A stretch of 64,000 nt of DNA from a bacterium (GTDB lineage: Bacteria > Zhuqueibacterota > Zhuqueibacteria > Residuimicrobiales > Krinioviventaceae), in contig JAKQIY010000065.1 of NCBI GenBank assembly GCA_029561455.1, forward strand, positions 87,501-151,500, read 5' to 3'. This document shows, in pieces, positions 46,013-55,165 of this stretch. The notes beneath the pieces were generated by a model. That model saw only the letters and a list, made by a program, of their open reading frames with translations, searched no databases and had not been told where the DNA came from. A program made the translations under genes and the position numbers. Within the stretch, counting starts at the first letter, position 1. Each line of letters opens with the position of its first letter.

Positions 46013-47354
46013 ACATTACCGTATCCTGCTGTTGTACCGCATCCTGTTACTGAGCGTATCTATATTTTTACTGGTGTATCTGGGTCTCGATACCAAATTA
46101 TACGGCCTCATGGCTGTTGTCGCATTTGCCTTTGTTCTACAGATCATCTCTCTGTTCCGGATTCTGGATACGACCAACTATGAACTGGCCCGTTTCTTTG
46201 CAGCCATGCAGTATGCCGATTTTACCCGCAGCTTTACACCAAAACTTACCGGAAAAAGTTTTCAGGATCTTAACAGCGCTCTATCGCAGGTGATGCGGCA
46301 GATCAACAAAAACCGGGAGGAAAAGGAAGAACAGTACCGCTATTTGCAAACCATCGTCCAGCACATCGGCATCGGCCTGATCGTTTTTGACGACAGCGGT
46401 TCAATTGACCTGGTCAATAATGCCGCGCGCCGGATTCTCAATATGTCGAACATCCGTAATATCGAAAAACTGAAAAATATCGATACCGCCCTGGTGAACC
46501 GCATTACCGCCATGCAGCATAACGAGCGCGATATAATCAAGCTGAAAATCAATGAAGAAATTCAGCAGATCATGATCTTTATTACCGATTTCATTATGCA
46601 TCAAAGGAATTTCCGGCTGATCTCTTTTCAAAACATACAGAGCGAACTGGAAGAAAAAGAACTTGAAGCCTGGCAAAGCCTCATCCGCGTGCTCACACAC
46701 GAGATCATGAACTCGATCACCCCCATCTCCTCGCTCGCCTCCACGGCCAATTCATTACTAGCGCAATATAGCCGGGAAGCCAACGTCAATCTTCAGGATG
46801 CCGATACCCTGCAGGACATCGGCAAGGCGGTGGAAACCATCGAAAAACGCAGCCGCGGCTTGTTGAATTTTGTGGAAAATTATCGCAAACTCACCCGTAT
46901 ACCCAGGCCGGATTACAAGATCATCCGCGTGCGCGACTGGTTTGACCGTGTTGAACAGCTCTTTAAACCGCAGCTTAACGAAAAAGCAATCGTCTTTACA
47001 GCCATTGTGGAACCAGATGGTTTGGAATTAACTGCGGATAACGATCTGCTCGACCAGGTGCTCATCAACCTGGTAAAAAACGCTATCGAAGCCGTGCAGC
47101 AGACCGAAAACCCGGAGATCAGCTTATCCGGCAACATGGATTTGTACGGCCTGCCCGTCATTAAAGTGACTGACAACGGCTCCGGCATCAAAAAAGAGCT
47201 CCTCGACAATATATTCATCCCCTTTTTCACCACCAAAAGCAACGGCTCCGGCATTGGCCTGAGTTTGTCCCGCCAGATCATGCGCCTGCACGGCGGCAGC
47301 ATCACTGCCGGCGTTAGCGAGGGACAAACGGTGTTTACGTTGAAATTTAAATAA
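46002..47354 (+). CDS. Membrane histidine kinase partner of the NtrC-type regulator
   Basis: A 450-aa sensor kinase. Two close spans near residues 6-24 and 28-48 leave almost no periplasmic loop. A PAS-like segment (about 110-165, TIVQHIGIGLIVFDDSG) precedes the dimerisation helix with H-box LTHEIMNSI, His233. The ATPase domain has an N-box INLVKNAIEA, G1 DNGSGI, F-box PFFTTK and G2 GSGIGLSLS. It overlaps the regulator stop by 11 bp, so the pair is translationally coupled. Lack of a periplasmic sensor domain suggests that it senses membrane state or an internal signal; that is inference. Confidence 0.94.
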   Translation: MAFKHYRILLLYRILLLSVSIFLLVYLGLDTKLYGLMAVVAFAFVLQIISLFRILDTTNYELARFFAAMQYADFTRSFTPKLTGKSFQDLNSALSQVMRQINKNREEKEEQYRYLQTIVQHIGIGLIVFDDSGSIDLVNNAARRILNMSNIRNIEKLKNIDTALVNRITAMQHNERDIIKLKINEEIQQIMIFITDFIMHQRNFRLISFQNIQSELEEKELEAWQSLIRVLTHEIMNSITPISSLASTANSLLAQYSREANVNLQDADTLQDIGKAVETIEKRSRGLLNFVENYRKLTRIPRPDYKIIRVRDWFDRVEQLFKPQLNEKAIVFTAIVEPDGLELTADNDLLDQVLINLVKNAIEAVQQTENPEISLSGNMDLYGLPVIKVTDNGSGIKKELLDNIFIPFFTTKSNGSGIGLSLSRQIMRLHGGSITAGVSEGQTVFTLKFK

Positions 47355-47370
47355 AAATCCCAATATTGAT

Positions 47371-47487
47371 CGCCCTGGATTTCCAAATCCAGGGCGCCAA
47401 ATAAATGCGGATTCCCAATCCGTAAAAATATCAGATCGTCCCAGGGCTGTGCCCTGGGATGCACAATAATCGGGGGCTTGGCCCCCG
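47371..47487. repeat. Cluster of short hairpins after the kinase gene
   Basis: Four hairpins follow in order: CGCCCTGGATTTCCAAATCCAGGGCG (47371-47396, stem CGCCCTGGATTT), GCGGATTCCCAATCCGT, CCCAGGGCTGTGCCCTGGG (47440-47458) and CGGGGGCTTGGCCCCCG (47471-47487). They look like dispersed GC-rich palindromes and may end the two-component transcript. Confidence 0.6.
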
Positions 47488-47558
47488 AAAAATTGAATTA
47501 ACAACCAACCCCGGCCATCTGGAAAGCACCGCTTGTCGTGTAACCCGGTTGCTATCTA

Positions 47559-47589
47559 CAAAAAAACCGGGCCAAAAAGAACCCGGTTT
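47559..47589 (-). terminator. Rho-independent terminator
   Basis: On the minus strand AAACCGGG-TTCTTTTTGG-CCCGGTTT is followed by TTTTTG. It lies 27 bp beyond the stop of the oxidase-fold gene and fits as its terminator. Confidence 0.75.
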
Positions 47590-47615
47590 GCCAATTACTG
47601 TTACCAAATAGATTT

Positions 47616-48038
47616 TTAGAAATTAATATACTCTTTCGGTTTTAAATTTGTCTCCCTCGTCCAGAAATGCGCCTGACCATGAGGAATCCGAAAAAGGATC
47701 AATCCCGGACTGGTTGCGCTTAATCCAAAAGCCTGCAGGAACGGCCGGTCGGCCATTGCTTTTTCTTTTAATTTAATATCATCCAGGAATTCAACGTTTC
47801 CGGCGATGCGCAGCATCATGCCCATCCTGGGATCGTTATTATAAAAACACACCTCGGTTTTGGGATTTTCCTGCAACTGGCGATAGAATAGCTTGATTGC
47901 GCCGGTTTGAAAATAAAATCCGCTCTCATCCGCAAACCAGAACGCCAGGGCGCGTACGCGCGGTTGATCCTTTTCCACAGTCGCCAGGTAGCAGATGGGG
48001 TTTTCATTAGTGAATTTGATACAGTCTTGCAGCGTCAT
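47616..48038 (-). CDS. Pyridoxamine 5'-phosphate oxidase-fold protein
   Basis: A 140-aa split-barrel flavin-binding-type protein. The pattern CYLATVEKDQPRVRAL (residues 16-31), FYFQTGAIKLFYRQL and KTEVCFYNNDP is typical of the small PNPOx-like family, members of which bind FMN, F420 or heme. It lacks the extra domains of true PdxH, so vitamin B6 synthesis is unlikely. It follows the metallo-hydrolase gene by 117 bp, same strand, and is ended by a clear terminator. ATG follows AAGGAAAAGTAT. Confidence 0.86.
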   Translation of the reverse strand: MTLQDCIKFTNENPICYLATVEKDQPRVRALAFWFADESGFYFQTGAIKLFYRQLQENPKTEVCFYNNDPRMGMMLRIAGNVEFLDDIKLKEKAMADRPFLQAFGLSATSPGLILFRIPHGQAHFWTRETNLKPKEYINF

Positions 48039-48155
48039 ATACTTTTCCTTATCATTAATGATCCGACTATATCCGTTGCCGTAGTATTACATTACGGCCG
48101 CAAAATTAAATTATAATCTTTCACTTTTACCTCAATTCACCGCTAAAAGTTACAA

Positions 48156-49082
48156 TTATTTTTTCTCGCGCAGGTTGTCGGGATTGAAAGCTACCGATGC
48201 CCGGCCATACGCACACTGCAAGGCATTGCCGGCAAAGGATTGGTACGGTTCGCCTTTGCATTCGCCGCTTAAAATTTGTTTTACGCAGGCGATCTGATCG
48301 TCAATGAAAGCGGCATCCAACGGCTCGCCATGTCCGGGGTACATGGTGTCGAATGCGGTAGCCATGGCTTTTTGCTTTTCCAGGGTCTTTAAATAGCCTT
48401 CCAGCGGCAGGCAGCCGTCGAGGAATAACCATACCAGGGTATTGTTATTATCGCCGGTAAAAAGTATTCTATTGGCCGAATCCAGCAGACAAATGCTGCC
48501 CGGAGTGTGACCGGGGGTTTCAATTACTTTCAGTTTACGATTGCCCAAATCGAACACATAACCCTCTTCAACCGGCAGCAGCGCGGCATCGGGCATCTCT
48601 TTTCGATCCTTTATCAGTAACGGCTCTACCGCCGGGGTGTTTTTAACGGCGTCCTGAACCGCGCCGTCATGGTATTCCAGGGTGTTGAATATACCGGTTA
48701 ATTCAAAATCCAGCGGATGCGAGTATACCTCTTTGAACTGGTAATTAGCCCCGGCGTGATCGGGATGGCCATGAGTGGTAACCACCAGCACCGGTAAATC
48801 GGTAATGGTCTTTAAATAGCCGGCCAGGTCGGCAACGCCGACGCCGTTATCGATCAACAGCGCTTTTTCGTCACCCAATACCAGGTACATGTTATCGGTT
48901 TTATGATCATCGATGTGCCACACTTTGGGGGCAATTTCTGTGCCGGTAAACCAGGTGATCGGGTTGCCTGCGGCGTCGAGCAATACCTTTTGTTCAGCTT
49001 TTTTCGCCTGGCAATTCATCATTATACTGACCGACAACAGCAACAGGATAGCAGCAACAAAGCTGGAACTAGAACTTTTCAT
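48156..49082 (-). CDS. Exported metallo-beta-lactamase-fold lipoprotein (a)
   Basis: A 308-aa protein. N-terminal signal with a lipobox-like SIMMNC (Cys24) suggests lipid anchoring. Metal motif THGHPDHAG (near 104), a downstream ETPGHTPGS and GDNNN, and YPGHGEP near 250 follow glyoxalase-II/MBL order. It is a tandem paralogue of the next gene upstream: both share KALLIDNG/TG, LGDEKALL-type segments and LSGEC near the C-terminus. Substrate unknown. Same strand as the MFS-led group. Confidence 0.88.
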   Translation of the reverse strand: MKSSSSSFVAAILLLLSVSIMMNCQAKKAEQKVLLDAAGNPITWFTGTEIAPKVWHIDDHKTDNMYLVLGDEKALLIDNGVGVADLAGYLKTITDLPVLVVTTHGHPDHAGANYQFKEVYSHPLDFELTGIFNTLEYHDGAVQDAVKNTPAVEPLLIKDRKEMPDAALLPVEEGYVFDLGNRKLKVIETPGHTPGSICLLDSANRILFTGDNNNTLVWLFLDGCLPLEGYLKTLEKQKAMATAFDTMYPGHGEPLDAAFIDDQIACVKQILSGECKGEPYQSFAGNALQCAYGRASVAFNPDNLREKK

Positions 49083-49220
49083 TTTTTTACCTCTCCATTT
49101 TTATTTGAATTTATCGAACCTATGAGCCCGATTGATTATTTTATTTATTCTTATTCAAACCGAACAGTCGGTTTTTTCCAACCACCTTTTTCCTTTACTT
49201 ACCGGGATCAGTAATTCTAC

Positions 49221-50162
49221 TCAATTGGGACTGTGTAGCCGGTTTGGATCAAAAACGATTTTCGCCCGTTTATAGGTACAAAACAAGGCATGACCGGTAT
49301 TAAACGGTTCACCTGCACATTCGCCGCTGAGTATATTTTGCACACACGTTATCTGCTCGCTGATAAAGCTTTTATCAATACGCCCGCCATGACCGGGGAA
49401 CAGGGTATCAAAAACGGCTGCCCGCGCATTCAGTTTTTCCAAAGTTTGTAAATAAACATCCAGGGGTAACGATACGGACGTAAACAGCCATTCCTCCTCA
49501 TTATTGGTATCGCCAACGAATAATTGTCTGTTGACGCTGTCCAGCAGGCAGATACTGCCGCCGGTATGGCCGCGGGTTTCTATGACTTGCAGTTTACGGT
49601 TGCCAAGATCGAAAACAAAGCCCTCTCTCACCGGTATAATTTCAGTATTTACCACGCCCCGTTCTTTTAAAAGGACTGGTTCCAACTCGGGTGATTCCTT
49701 TAAAATACTTGCGATAGTATTATCATGATAATATTGGGTATTATAATTATTCGATAGATAAAAATCCATCGCCCAGCCATAAACTTTATCAAATTGATAA
49801 TTGCCGCCGGCATGGTCGGCATGACCATGCGTATTGACGACCAGCAGTGGTAACCCGGTAATAGTCCTTACATAGCCTTTAAGGTCGGCGGCGCCAATGC
49901 CGGTATCGATCAACAGGGCTTTTTCACTGCCCAGCACCAGGTGGATGTTATCGTAACCATGATCGCTGATCCGCCACACGCCGGAATTAAGATGTTTGGC
50001 CGTGAACCACACAGGGGTCTTGTCAACATTATTTGTAATGCTTTTCTGCTCATCATTTTTACAATTGCACAGTAATATCAGGAAAAATCCTGCCAGGCAC
50101 CACAACCATATACCAGCCAGGGTAAACGGACTTTTAACTTTTATTATTCGTTTCATTATCAA
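49221..50162 (-). CDS. Exported metallo-beta-lactamase-fold lipoprotein (b)
   Basis: A 313-aa paralogue of (a). The signal ends in LLCNC, a lipobox-like site. Zinc motifs NTHGHADHAG, ETRGHTGGS, VGDTNN and FPGHGGR are all intact. Position 1 may be either of two ATGs two codons apart. It lies 10 bp behind gene (c), implying cotranscription, and 138 bp before (a). Confidence 0.88.
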   Translation of the reverse strand: MIMKRIIKVKSPFTLAGIWLWCLAGFFLILLCNCKNDEQKSITNNVDKTPVWFTAKHLNSGVWRISDHGYDNIHLVLGSEKALLIDTGIGAADLKGYVRTITGLPLLVVNTHGHADHAGGNYQFDKVYGWAMDFYLSNNYNTQYYHDNTIASILKESPELEPVLLKERGVVNTEIIPVREGFVFDLGNRKLQVIETRGHTGGSICLLDSVNRQLFVGDTNNEEEWLFTSVSLPLDVYLQTLEKLNARAAVFDTLFPGHGGRIDKSFISEQITCVQNILSGECAGEPFNTGHALFCTYKRAKIVFDPNRLHSPN

Positions 50163-50172
50163 AAATTCCGTA

Positions 50173-51003
50173 TTATTGAATTATTCCATTCTGGCTAAAA
50201 ATCCGCTTTTCCAGCAGTTTATTAAATACAATAACATTTGGATAAGCAGCCTGCATAGTCGCCAATTCTGTCTCAAATTCTTTTTGCGGAATATGCAGGG
50301 CAATGATATGTTTCGGTTTAACTACATCTTGAATATATTGCACCTTTTCCCTGGTATGGCCGAAATACTCAACAAACAGAATGTCAATATTTTCCTGGCC
50401 AAGATTGAATTTTTCGTACAGGTCATAGTTATAATCCATCGGCCCGTCGCCCAGGAACATGACTTGCATACCGTTCAGCGTCAGCAAAAATGCATAATTC
50501 TGGCATTGCTCTCCGGAATCATCGCCCAAATGCCGGGTGCGGTAGATTTTCACCGGTATATTTTGAAATACAGTATCGATAACCTGGCCAAGTGATAATG
50601 GTGCATTGCTTATTTGTTTATTAATGAGCGAATCGACTAGCAGGGAATCGCAAACCTGCGGCGAAGACACCAGCCGGGTTTCCGGGTGTTTTTTAAGGAA
50701 CTCGGCAACCCAGGGGGTGAAAAAATGGTCGCCGTGATCATGCGTCACCAGGTACAGATCGATCTTTTGGAACGGCGCTTCGCCATTGGTTATTTGCACC
50801 CGCGTCTGTTCATCCGGTACAAGGTAATAGCCGAATCCCTGGTTGAACAGAGCGTCGATCAGTACGTTCCCCTCCGGGGCAGATAGCAGGAATCCGGAAT
50901 TGGAAATATAGGTAACGGTAAGTTCCTGGGGCTTTTGCGAACAGGAAAATGCTAAAATAACTACCACCAATAAAACAACCGGCATTATCTTTTTGGACAA
51001 CAT
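50173..51003 (-). CDS. Exported UlaG-like metallo-hydrolase lipoprotein (c)
   Basis: A 276-aa protein begun at the ATG at 51003, which has AAAGGATGGGAACC upstream; the longer frame to 51063 adds 20 residues ahead of a normal signal peptide. Lipobox LAFSC. Metal motif THDHGDHFF near residue 85 and FLGDGPMDY are typical of the UlaG/RNase Z-like branch of the fold, distinct from (a) and (b). It forms a tandem pair with (d), sharing the PEGN/PQGNVL segment, YRTRHxG and the C-terminal KHIIxxHIP motif. Confidence 0.87.
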   Translation of the reverse strand: MLSKKIMPVVLLVVVILAFSCSQKPQELTVTYISNSGFLLSAPEGNVLIDALFNQGFGYYLVPDEQTRVQITNGEAPFQKIDLYLVTHDHGDHFFTPWVAEFLKKHPETRLVSSPQVCDSLLVDSLINKQISNAPLSLGQVIDTVFQNIPVKIYRTRHLGDDSGEQCQNYAFLLTLNGMQVMFLGDGPMDYNYDLYEKFNLGQENIDILFVEYFGHTREKVQYIQDVVKPKHIIALHIPQKEFETELATMQAAYPNVIVFNKLLEKRIFSQNGIIQ

Positions 51004-51176
51004 GGTTCCCATCCTTTCAAAATGAAAATGTAGTAACATAGGACACGTGGTAGTAAAAAACACATACAGGCGAGAAAATTCAGTAAGAAAATATAAGGAA
51101 AAAAATAATATTGTTAAAGATAATTTTTATTAACATCAATGACATCAAAAGACAACAATTATTTTATACTAGCTCA

Positions 51177-52013
51177 CTATTCTTTCAGTAGCCCTGCTTT
51201 ATTGAATACCCTGCTTTCCATTGGCTTGCTGAAAATGATCGCCCCGGGAAATGCGGCCAGGAATTTCGCCATATCCTCCTCATAATTCTTTTCCGGAATA
51301 TGCATGACAATAATGTGCTTCGGTTTAAGGACATTGCGCACAAATACCTGGGTTGACTCGGAATACTCGAAAAACTCGATGAACAAAATGTCGATTTGTT
51401 CCTGCTCCAGATTGAAACGGCTGTATAAATCAAGATTGTTATCAAACGGGCCGTCGCCGGGCAGCAGAATTTTCAAGCCGTTGATCGTCAGTAAAAACGC
51501 ATAATTCATGGTCGCCCCGTCCGTTTCGCCAACATGGCGGGTGCGGTATATTTTTATGGGGATGTTTTGCAGAACGGTATCAATAACTCCGCCCAGTTCC
51601 AACTGAATTGAGCAGACTTGACCGGCAATATCGGGAGTATTCCGCAGCGAGTCGCACACCTGCGGCGAGGCCGCCAGCCGCGCTTCCTGGTGTTGAGCTA
51701 GAAATTCCGCGACATACGGGGGATAAAAATGGTCGATATGCTGGTGCGACACCAGGTACAAGTCCACCTGCTGAAAAGGAGATTCGCCGTCGATCATTTG
51801 CTTCCGTAACTGCGCATCCGGGATCATATAAATGCCATGTCCCTGGTCATACAAAGCGTCATACAACACATTTCCCTGCGGTGAGGACAAGAACACGCCG
51901 TTATTGGCGATGTGGGTAATGGTCAACTCATTTGGTAGACGGGCACAACAGAACAATGTACAAATAGTTGATAATAAAAGAAGAGGTTTTCTTGTCAAAT
52001 CACTCATTTTCAA
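51177..52013 (-). CDS. Exported UlaG-like metallo-hydrolase lipoprotein (d)
   Basis: A 278-aa paralogue of (c). Signal with cysteine pair LFCCA as a possible lipobox. Metal motif SHQHIDHF and LPGDGPFD. It begins 10 bp after the MFS stop with GAGGAATTGAAA before the ATG, so the exporter and hydrolase are probably translated from one message. 173 bp separate it from (c). Confidence 0.87.
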   Translation of the reverse strand: MKMSDLTRKPLLLLSTICTLFCCARLPNELTITHIANNGVFLSSPQGNVLYDALYDQGHGIYMIPDAQLRKQMIDGESPFQQVDLYLVSHQHIDHFYPPYVAEFLAQHQEARLAASPQVCDSLRNTPDIAGQVCSIQLELGGVIDTVLQNIPIKIYRTRHVGETDGATMNYAFLLTINGLKILLPGDGPFDNNLDLYSRFNLEQEQIDILFIEFFEYSESTQVFVRNVLKPKHIIVMHIPEKNYEEDMAKFLAAFPGAIIFSKPMESRVFNKAGLLKE

Positions 52014-52023
52014 TTCCTCGCCC

Positions 52024-53361
52024 TCACTCCTCCGGCGGCACGCTCAACTCGGTGGCTGATTGTATTCCCACGGCTACCTGCGGAATAATGCCCAACCGCA
52101 TATAGATCGGTCGTATCAGTACGCGCAGTCCCTTTAGCCTGGTAGCAAACCACACCGCCCCGCCCACACAAAACAAGCCGCCGATCAGCAACGCCGTGGG
52201 CGCCCCTACCAGGCTGGCCAAACTGCCGGCCAGCAGGCTGCCGAACGGCGCGGTGCCCATGAACGCCATGGTGTAAAAACTCATCACCCGGCCGCGCTTG
52301 TCGTCATCGACTATGGTCTGCAAAATCGTATTGCTCGATGCCATTTGCAGCATCATGCCCAGTCCTGCCATGACCATCAGGATCAATGACAGTGTAAAAT
52401 AACGGGAAAATGAAAAAGCCGCCAGTCCCAGCCCGAAAACCGCAGCCGCCAGGGGAATGAGCCCGCCGAGTCCCAGCACGCTTTTGCGGGAGGCAAGGTA
52501 CAGCGCCCCCAGCAGCGCGCCGATGCCCGAAGCCCCCATCAGCAAACCAAAAGTATGCGGGCCGCCATGCAAGATCTCTTTGGCAAAAACCGGCATCAAG
52601 ACAACATAACTCATGCCCATCAGGCTGATCAGCGCCAGTAGTAAAATAATGGACTTGATCGGCATAAATCCAAACGTATAGGTAAACCCTTCTTTGAGTT
52701 CTTTCAGCACATCGGCTTTTTTAATAATCGGCGCTTTTTTGCTCATCTTCATAAACAATAATGAGGTAATAACAAAAATATAACTGACACCGTTCAGCAG
52801 GAAACAAATTCCTTCTCCCAGCGAAGCTATTAAAACTCCGGCAATGGAAGGTCCCAGCAGTCTCGCCCCGTTCACCAGCGAAGAATTCAACGCAATCGCA
52901 TTGCCCAAATCCTCTTTTTTATCGATCATTTCCACCACCAGAGACTGCCGCGCCGGGACGTCAAAGGCATTAACACAGCCAAGCACAATACTCAGCGTAA
53001 CCACATGCCACACCTGGATGACGCCAGTGAAATACAAAAAGGCCAGGATCAATGCCTGGATCATGGCCAGTACCTGGGTTATAAGCAAAATATGATAACG
53101 GTTCCATCGGTCGGTCAATACCCCGGCAACCGGCGCCAGTAAAAAAGTAGGGATTTGCCCGGCAAAGCCGACCACCCCCAGTATAAAAGCGGAATCGGTG
53201 AGGCGATATACCAGCCAGGGCATGGCAATGCGCTGCATCCACGTGCCGATCAACGACACGCTTTGTCCGGCAAAAAACAGGCGGTAATTGCGGTATTGCA
53301 GGGAGCGAAAGATATTTCTCAGGCCATGCGCATACCGGCTATCAGTCATGTCGATTGTCAT
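52024..53361 (-). CDS. MFS transporter, EntS/multidrug-like
   Basis: A 445-aa twelve-span major facilitator. It starts with the LQYRNYRLFFAGQSVSLIGTW signature of the MFS_3/TMEffector branch that includes enterobactin exporter EntS and macrolide pumps; the motif-A-like loop is GVLTDRWNRY near 80. Likely proton-driven efflux of small molecules. No strong Shine-Dalgarno precedes either ATG at 53361 or 53349. First gene of a co-oriented group with four exported metallo-hydrolases, suggesting export and extracellular processing of a related compound, but this is inference. Confidence 0.9.
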   Translation of the reverse strand: MTIDMTDSRYAHGLRNIFRSLQYRNYRLFFAGQSVSLIGTWMQRIAMPWLVYRLTDSAFILGVVGFAGQIPTFLLAPVAGVLTDRWNRYHILLITQVLAMIQALILAFLYFTGVIQVWHVVTLSIVLGCVNAFDVPARQSLVVEMIDKKEDLGNAIALNSSLVNGARLLGPSIAGVLIASLGEGICFLLNGVSYIFVITSLLFMKMSKKAPIIKKADVLKELKEGFTYTFGFMPIKSIILLLALISLMGMSYVVLMPVFAKEILHGGPHTFGLLMGASGIGALLGALYLASRKSVLGLGGLIPLAAAVFGLGLAAFSFSRYFTLSLILMVMAGLGMMLQMASSNTILQTIVDDDKRGRVMSFYTMAFMGTAPFGSLLAGSLASLVGAPTALLIGGLFCVGGAVWFATRLKGLRVLIRPIYMRLGIIPQVAVGIQSATELSVPPEE

Positions 53362-53571
53362 GTTAAGCAGAAATCACTTTATCAATGGAGAAATGCAAAG
53401 TAATTAGCAGAGTGTAAAAAGCTGCACGGTCGGGATCATATCACCAGCGTGTACATTTCTTAATCTCTAAAGATTAAATACAGATACAATCCCGGTTATA
53501 CAGCTCTGCAAAATATTTCACCTGTAATATACAACAGGGAGCAGACTTTAACAAATAAAACTTGTGCGGGT
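53362..53571. other. Spacer without recognised features
   Basis: 210 bp between the Cache lipoprotein and MFS genes. I see no RNA, repeat or ORF of note; a promoter for the MFS group is expected here but no good match stands out. Confidence 0.4.
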
Positions 53572-54330
53572 CTATTTTAACGAGGTAAAAACAATTGCAA
53601 ACTTCCAGCCGGTCAGCGGGGAGGTTTTATAAAGCGCTTTTTTGGTAACATTGTTATACTGATAAGTCACTTCTCCGGCAGGATTTGCCAGCATATCATT
53701 GACGGCTGCTTTGAGCGTTTCGCTGCCTAAATCGCGCGGATCAAGGAAATGCCGGTCGGTTTTTCGATGTAGCGTGGTCAGCCCATCCGGCGCCAGGGCG
53801 AAAAATGTGGCATCGGGACGCAGCGCCAGGGTTGAATCGATCTGCACGGCGAGTTTATCCAGGAATAACGAAGCGCCGATTGCGCCGGCGACCTTGTCGT
53901 TAATCATCACCGGTATGGCGATAATAGCAGAGCGCTGACCGGTGCTTTTGCTGACCACCAGCGCGCCGGTTACCAGTTTGCCGGCAACAAGGTCCGGGTA
54001 ATAAATGCGATCACTCAGTGTGGCATTCACCCGGCCCTGGTTTGCAGTATAATAGGAACCGTCCGGCTGCATGAACCAAACCGCCAGACCGTCATCGGTC
54101 TTTTGATACTCGGTCAGCAGAGCCGCCATCTTTTCCCATTTGAGCGATTTAACCTCGCCGGTGGCTGCCAATATTTGTAAATTCTGCTGTACAGAATTAA
54201 TACGCTGATCGGTAAACCCTATAAATGCCGAAAGCAGGCTGGGCTCGTCGGTCTGTACTATTTTTTGCGTACAGCCGGTTGTAAGCGCCATGATTATAAC
54301 AATAATACCCCATACTAACTTTTTATACAT
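53572..54330 (-). CDS. Lipoprotein with stand-alone Cache/PDC sensor domain
   Basis: A 252-aa lipoprotein with signal ending LTTGC (lipobox). The rest looks like a dCache/PDC domain: helix, then AVWFMQPDGSYYTANQG, SDRIYYPDLVAGKLVTGALVVSKSTGQRSAIIAIPV, and a second lobe LRPDATFFALAPDG. Such domains usually bind small ligands outside a receptor or chemosensor; here it lacks any transmembrane output domain. It could be a periplasmic ligand-binding partner of a kinase or transporter. ATG follows AAAGGAGTGAAAA. Confidence 0.82.
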   Translation of the reverse strand: MYKKLVWGIIVIIMALTTGCTQKIVQTDEPSLLSAFIGFTDQRINSVQQNLQILAATGEVKSLKWEKMAALLTEYQKTDDGLAVWFMQPDGSYYTANQGRVNATLSDRIYYPDLVAGKLVTGALVVSKSTGQRSAIIAIPVMINDKVAGAIGASLFLDKLAVQIDSTLALRPDATFFALAPDGLTTLHRKTDRHFLDPRDLGSETLKAAVNDMLANPAGEVTYQYNNVTKKALYKTSPLTGWKFAIVFTSLK

Positions 54331-54496
54331 TTTTCACTCCTTTTAATGAACACGCCAGTCAAAGCAAAGCTGATTTTTCATATCCTCATCCAGGTTTTCG
54401 ATTAGTAATTGCACCTCTACTCCGCACAATTAAAATCTTTTTAAATTCCAGGTTTTTACAACATCGGTAATGTTCCCTGGAGAGGCGTCCTGAGAT

Positions 54497-54625
54497 TTAT
54501 TGAAAAATACCCAAATGTCCCAATAGCCACCATAACAATAGAAAAATAATGATTGTGGAAATACACCCGCCGCCCAGTTTTTTTGCGCCCCAACCGGCTA
54601 CAACTGCCCGCAGTAATTTACTCAT
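54497..54625 (-). CDS. 42-aa single-span membrane microprotein, copy 1
   Basis: ATG with GGAGG at a good distance, then 42 codons and TAA. The product starts MSKLLRAVVAGWGAKKLGGG and continues with a hydrophobic span rich in Ile, Leu and Trp (CISTIIIFLLLWWLLGHL), ending GIFQ. A second copy at 57443-57571 differs at 16 bases but only one residue. I do not recognise the family with certainty; small proteins with a GWGAKKLGGG-type head followed by one span may exist in related genomes. Confidence 0.85.
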   Translation of the reverse strand: MSKLLRAVVAGWGAKKLGGGCISTIIIFLLLWWLLGHLGIFQ

Positions 54626-54690
54626 GAAACCTCCATTCTTTAAACTATTATTTAACGACATTAGAATAAACAATAAATCTTATAATATCA

Positions 54691-55080
54691 TCACGCCGTA
54701 TTTAGTTTTTTTTTCTTTTTGAAATAACTTGTCAAAAAAAGAATTCCCACAATAACAAATGGAATTGTTATCATCGAGATTATTGCCAGACACATGCCAA
54801 TAGAATGAATTCTATTATAATTTAACATAAATACAAATGGACTCAACCCTAGACCTGTTACAATAAAAACAATACCACCGACGAGTTCCCATTTCCAGGC
54901 GACAATAAGAAAAATTAGTAGAACCAAAGAGGGAATGAGATGAATAATGAATGCGCCAAGCTGTTGCCAGATGGTGAGTCCGGGGGCAAATGAATCCAGT
55001 GCGAACATGCTGATAAAAAGAATTGCCAGAATACATAAAATTCGCGGCAACCAATGCCAAATTTTGAGTGAGGTTGTCAT
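54691..55080 (-). CDS. Small four-span membrane protein, unknown function
   Basis: A 129-aa protein with about four hydrophobic spans (near residues 12-30, 38-60, 65-85, 92-115) and a lysine-rich tail KKKKK. Recurrent motifs are LPRILCILAILFISMFALD and IHLIPSLVLL with WKWE. I associate these with uncharacterised membrane families in Bacteroidota-like genomes. ATG follows AAAAGGAGTTAATAAA. No clear link to neighbours. Confidence 0.8.
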   Translation of the reverse strand: MTTSLKIWHWLPRILCILAILFISMFALDSFAPGLTIWQQLGAFIIHLIPSLVLLIFLIVAWKWELVGGIVFIVTGLGLSPFVFMLNYNRIHSIGMCLAIISMITIPFVIVGILFLTSYFKKKKKLNTA

Positions 55081-55165
55081 TTTATTAACTCCTTTTGAAA
55101 ACTTTTCATTTTCAAATATTAATTCTGGTTACTCGCTCTGTAAAGCCCCCAAATGGTTCCCGGAC

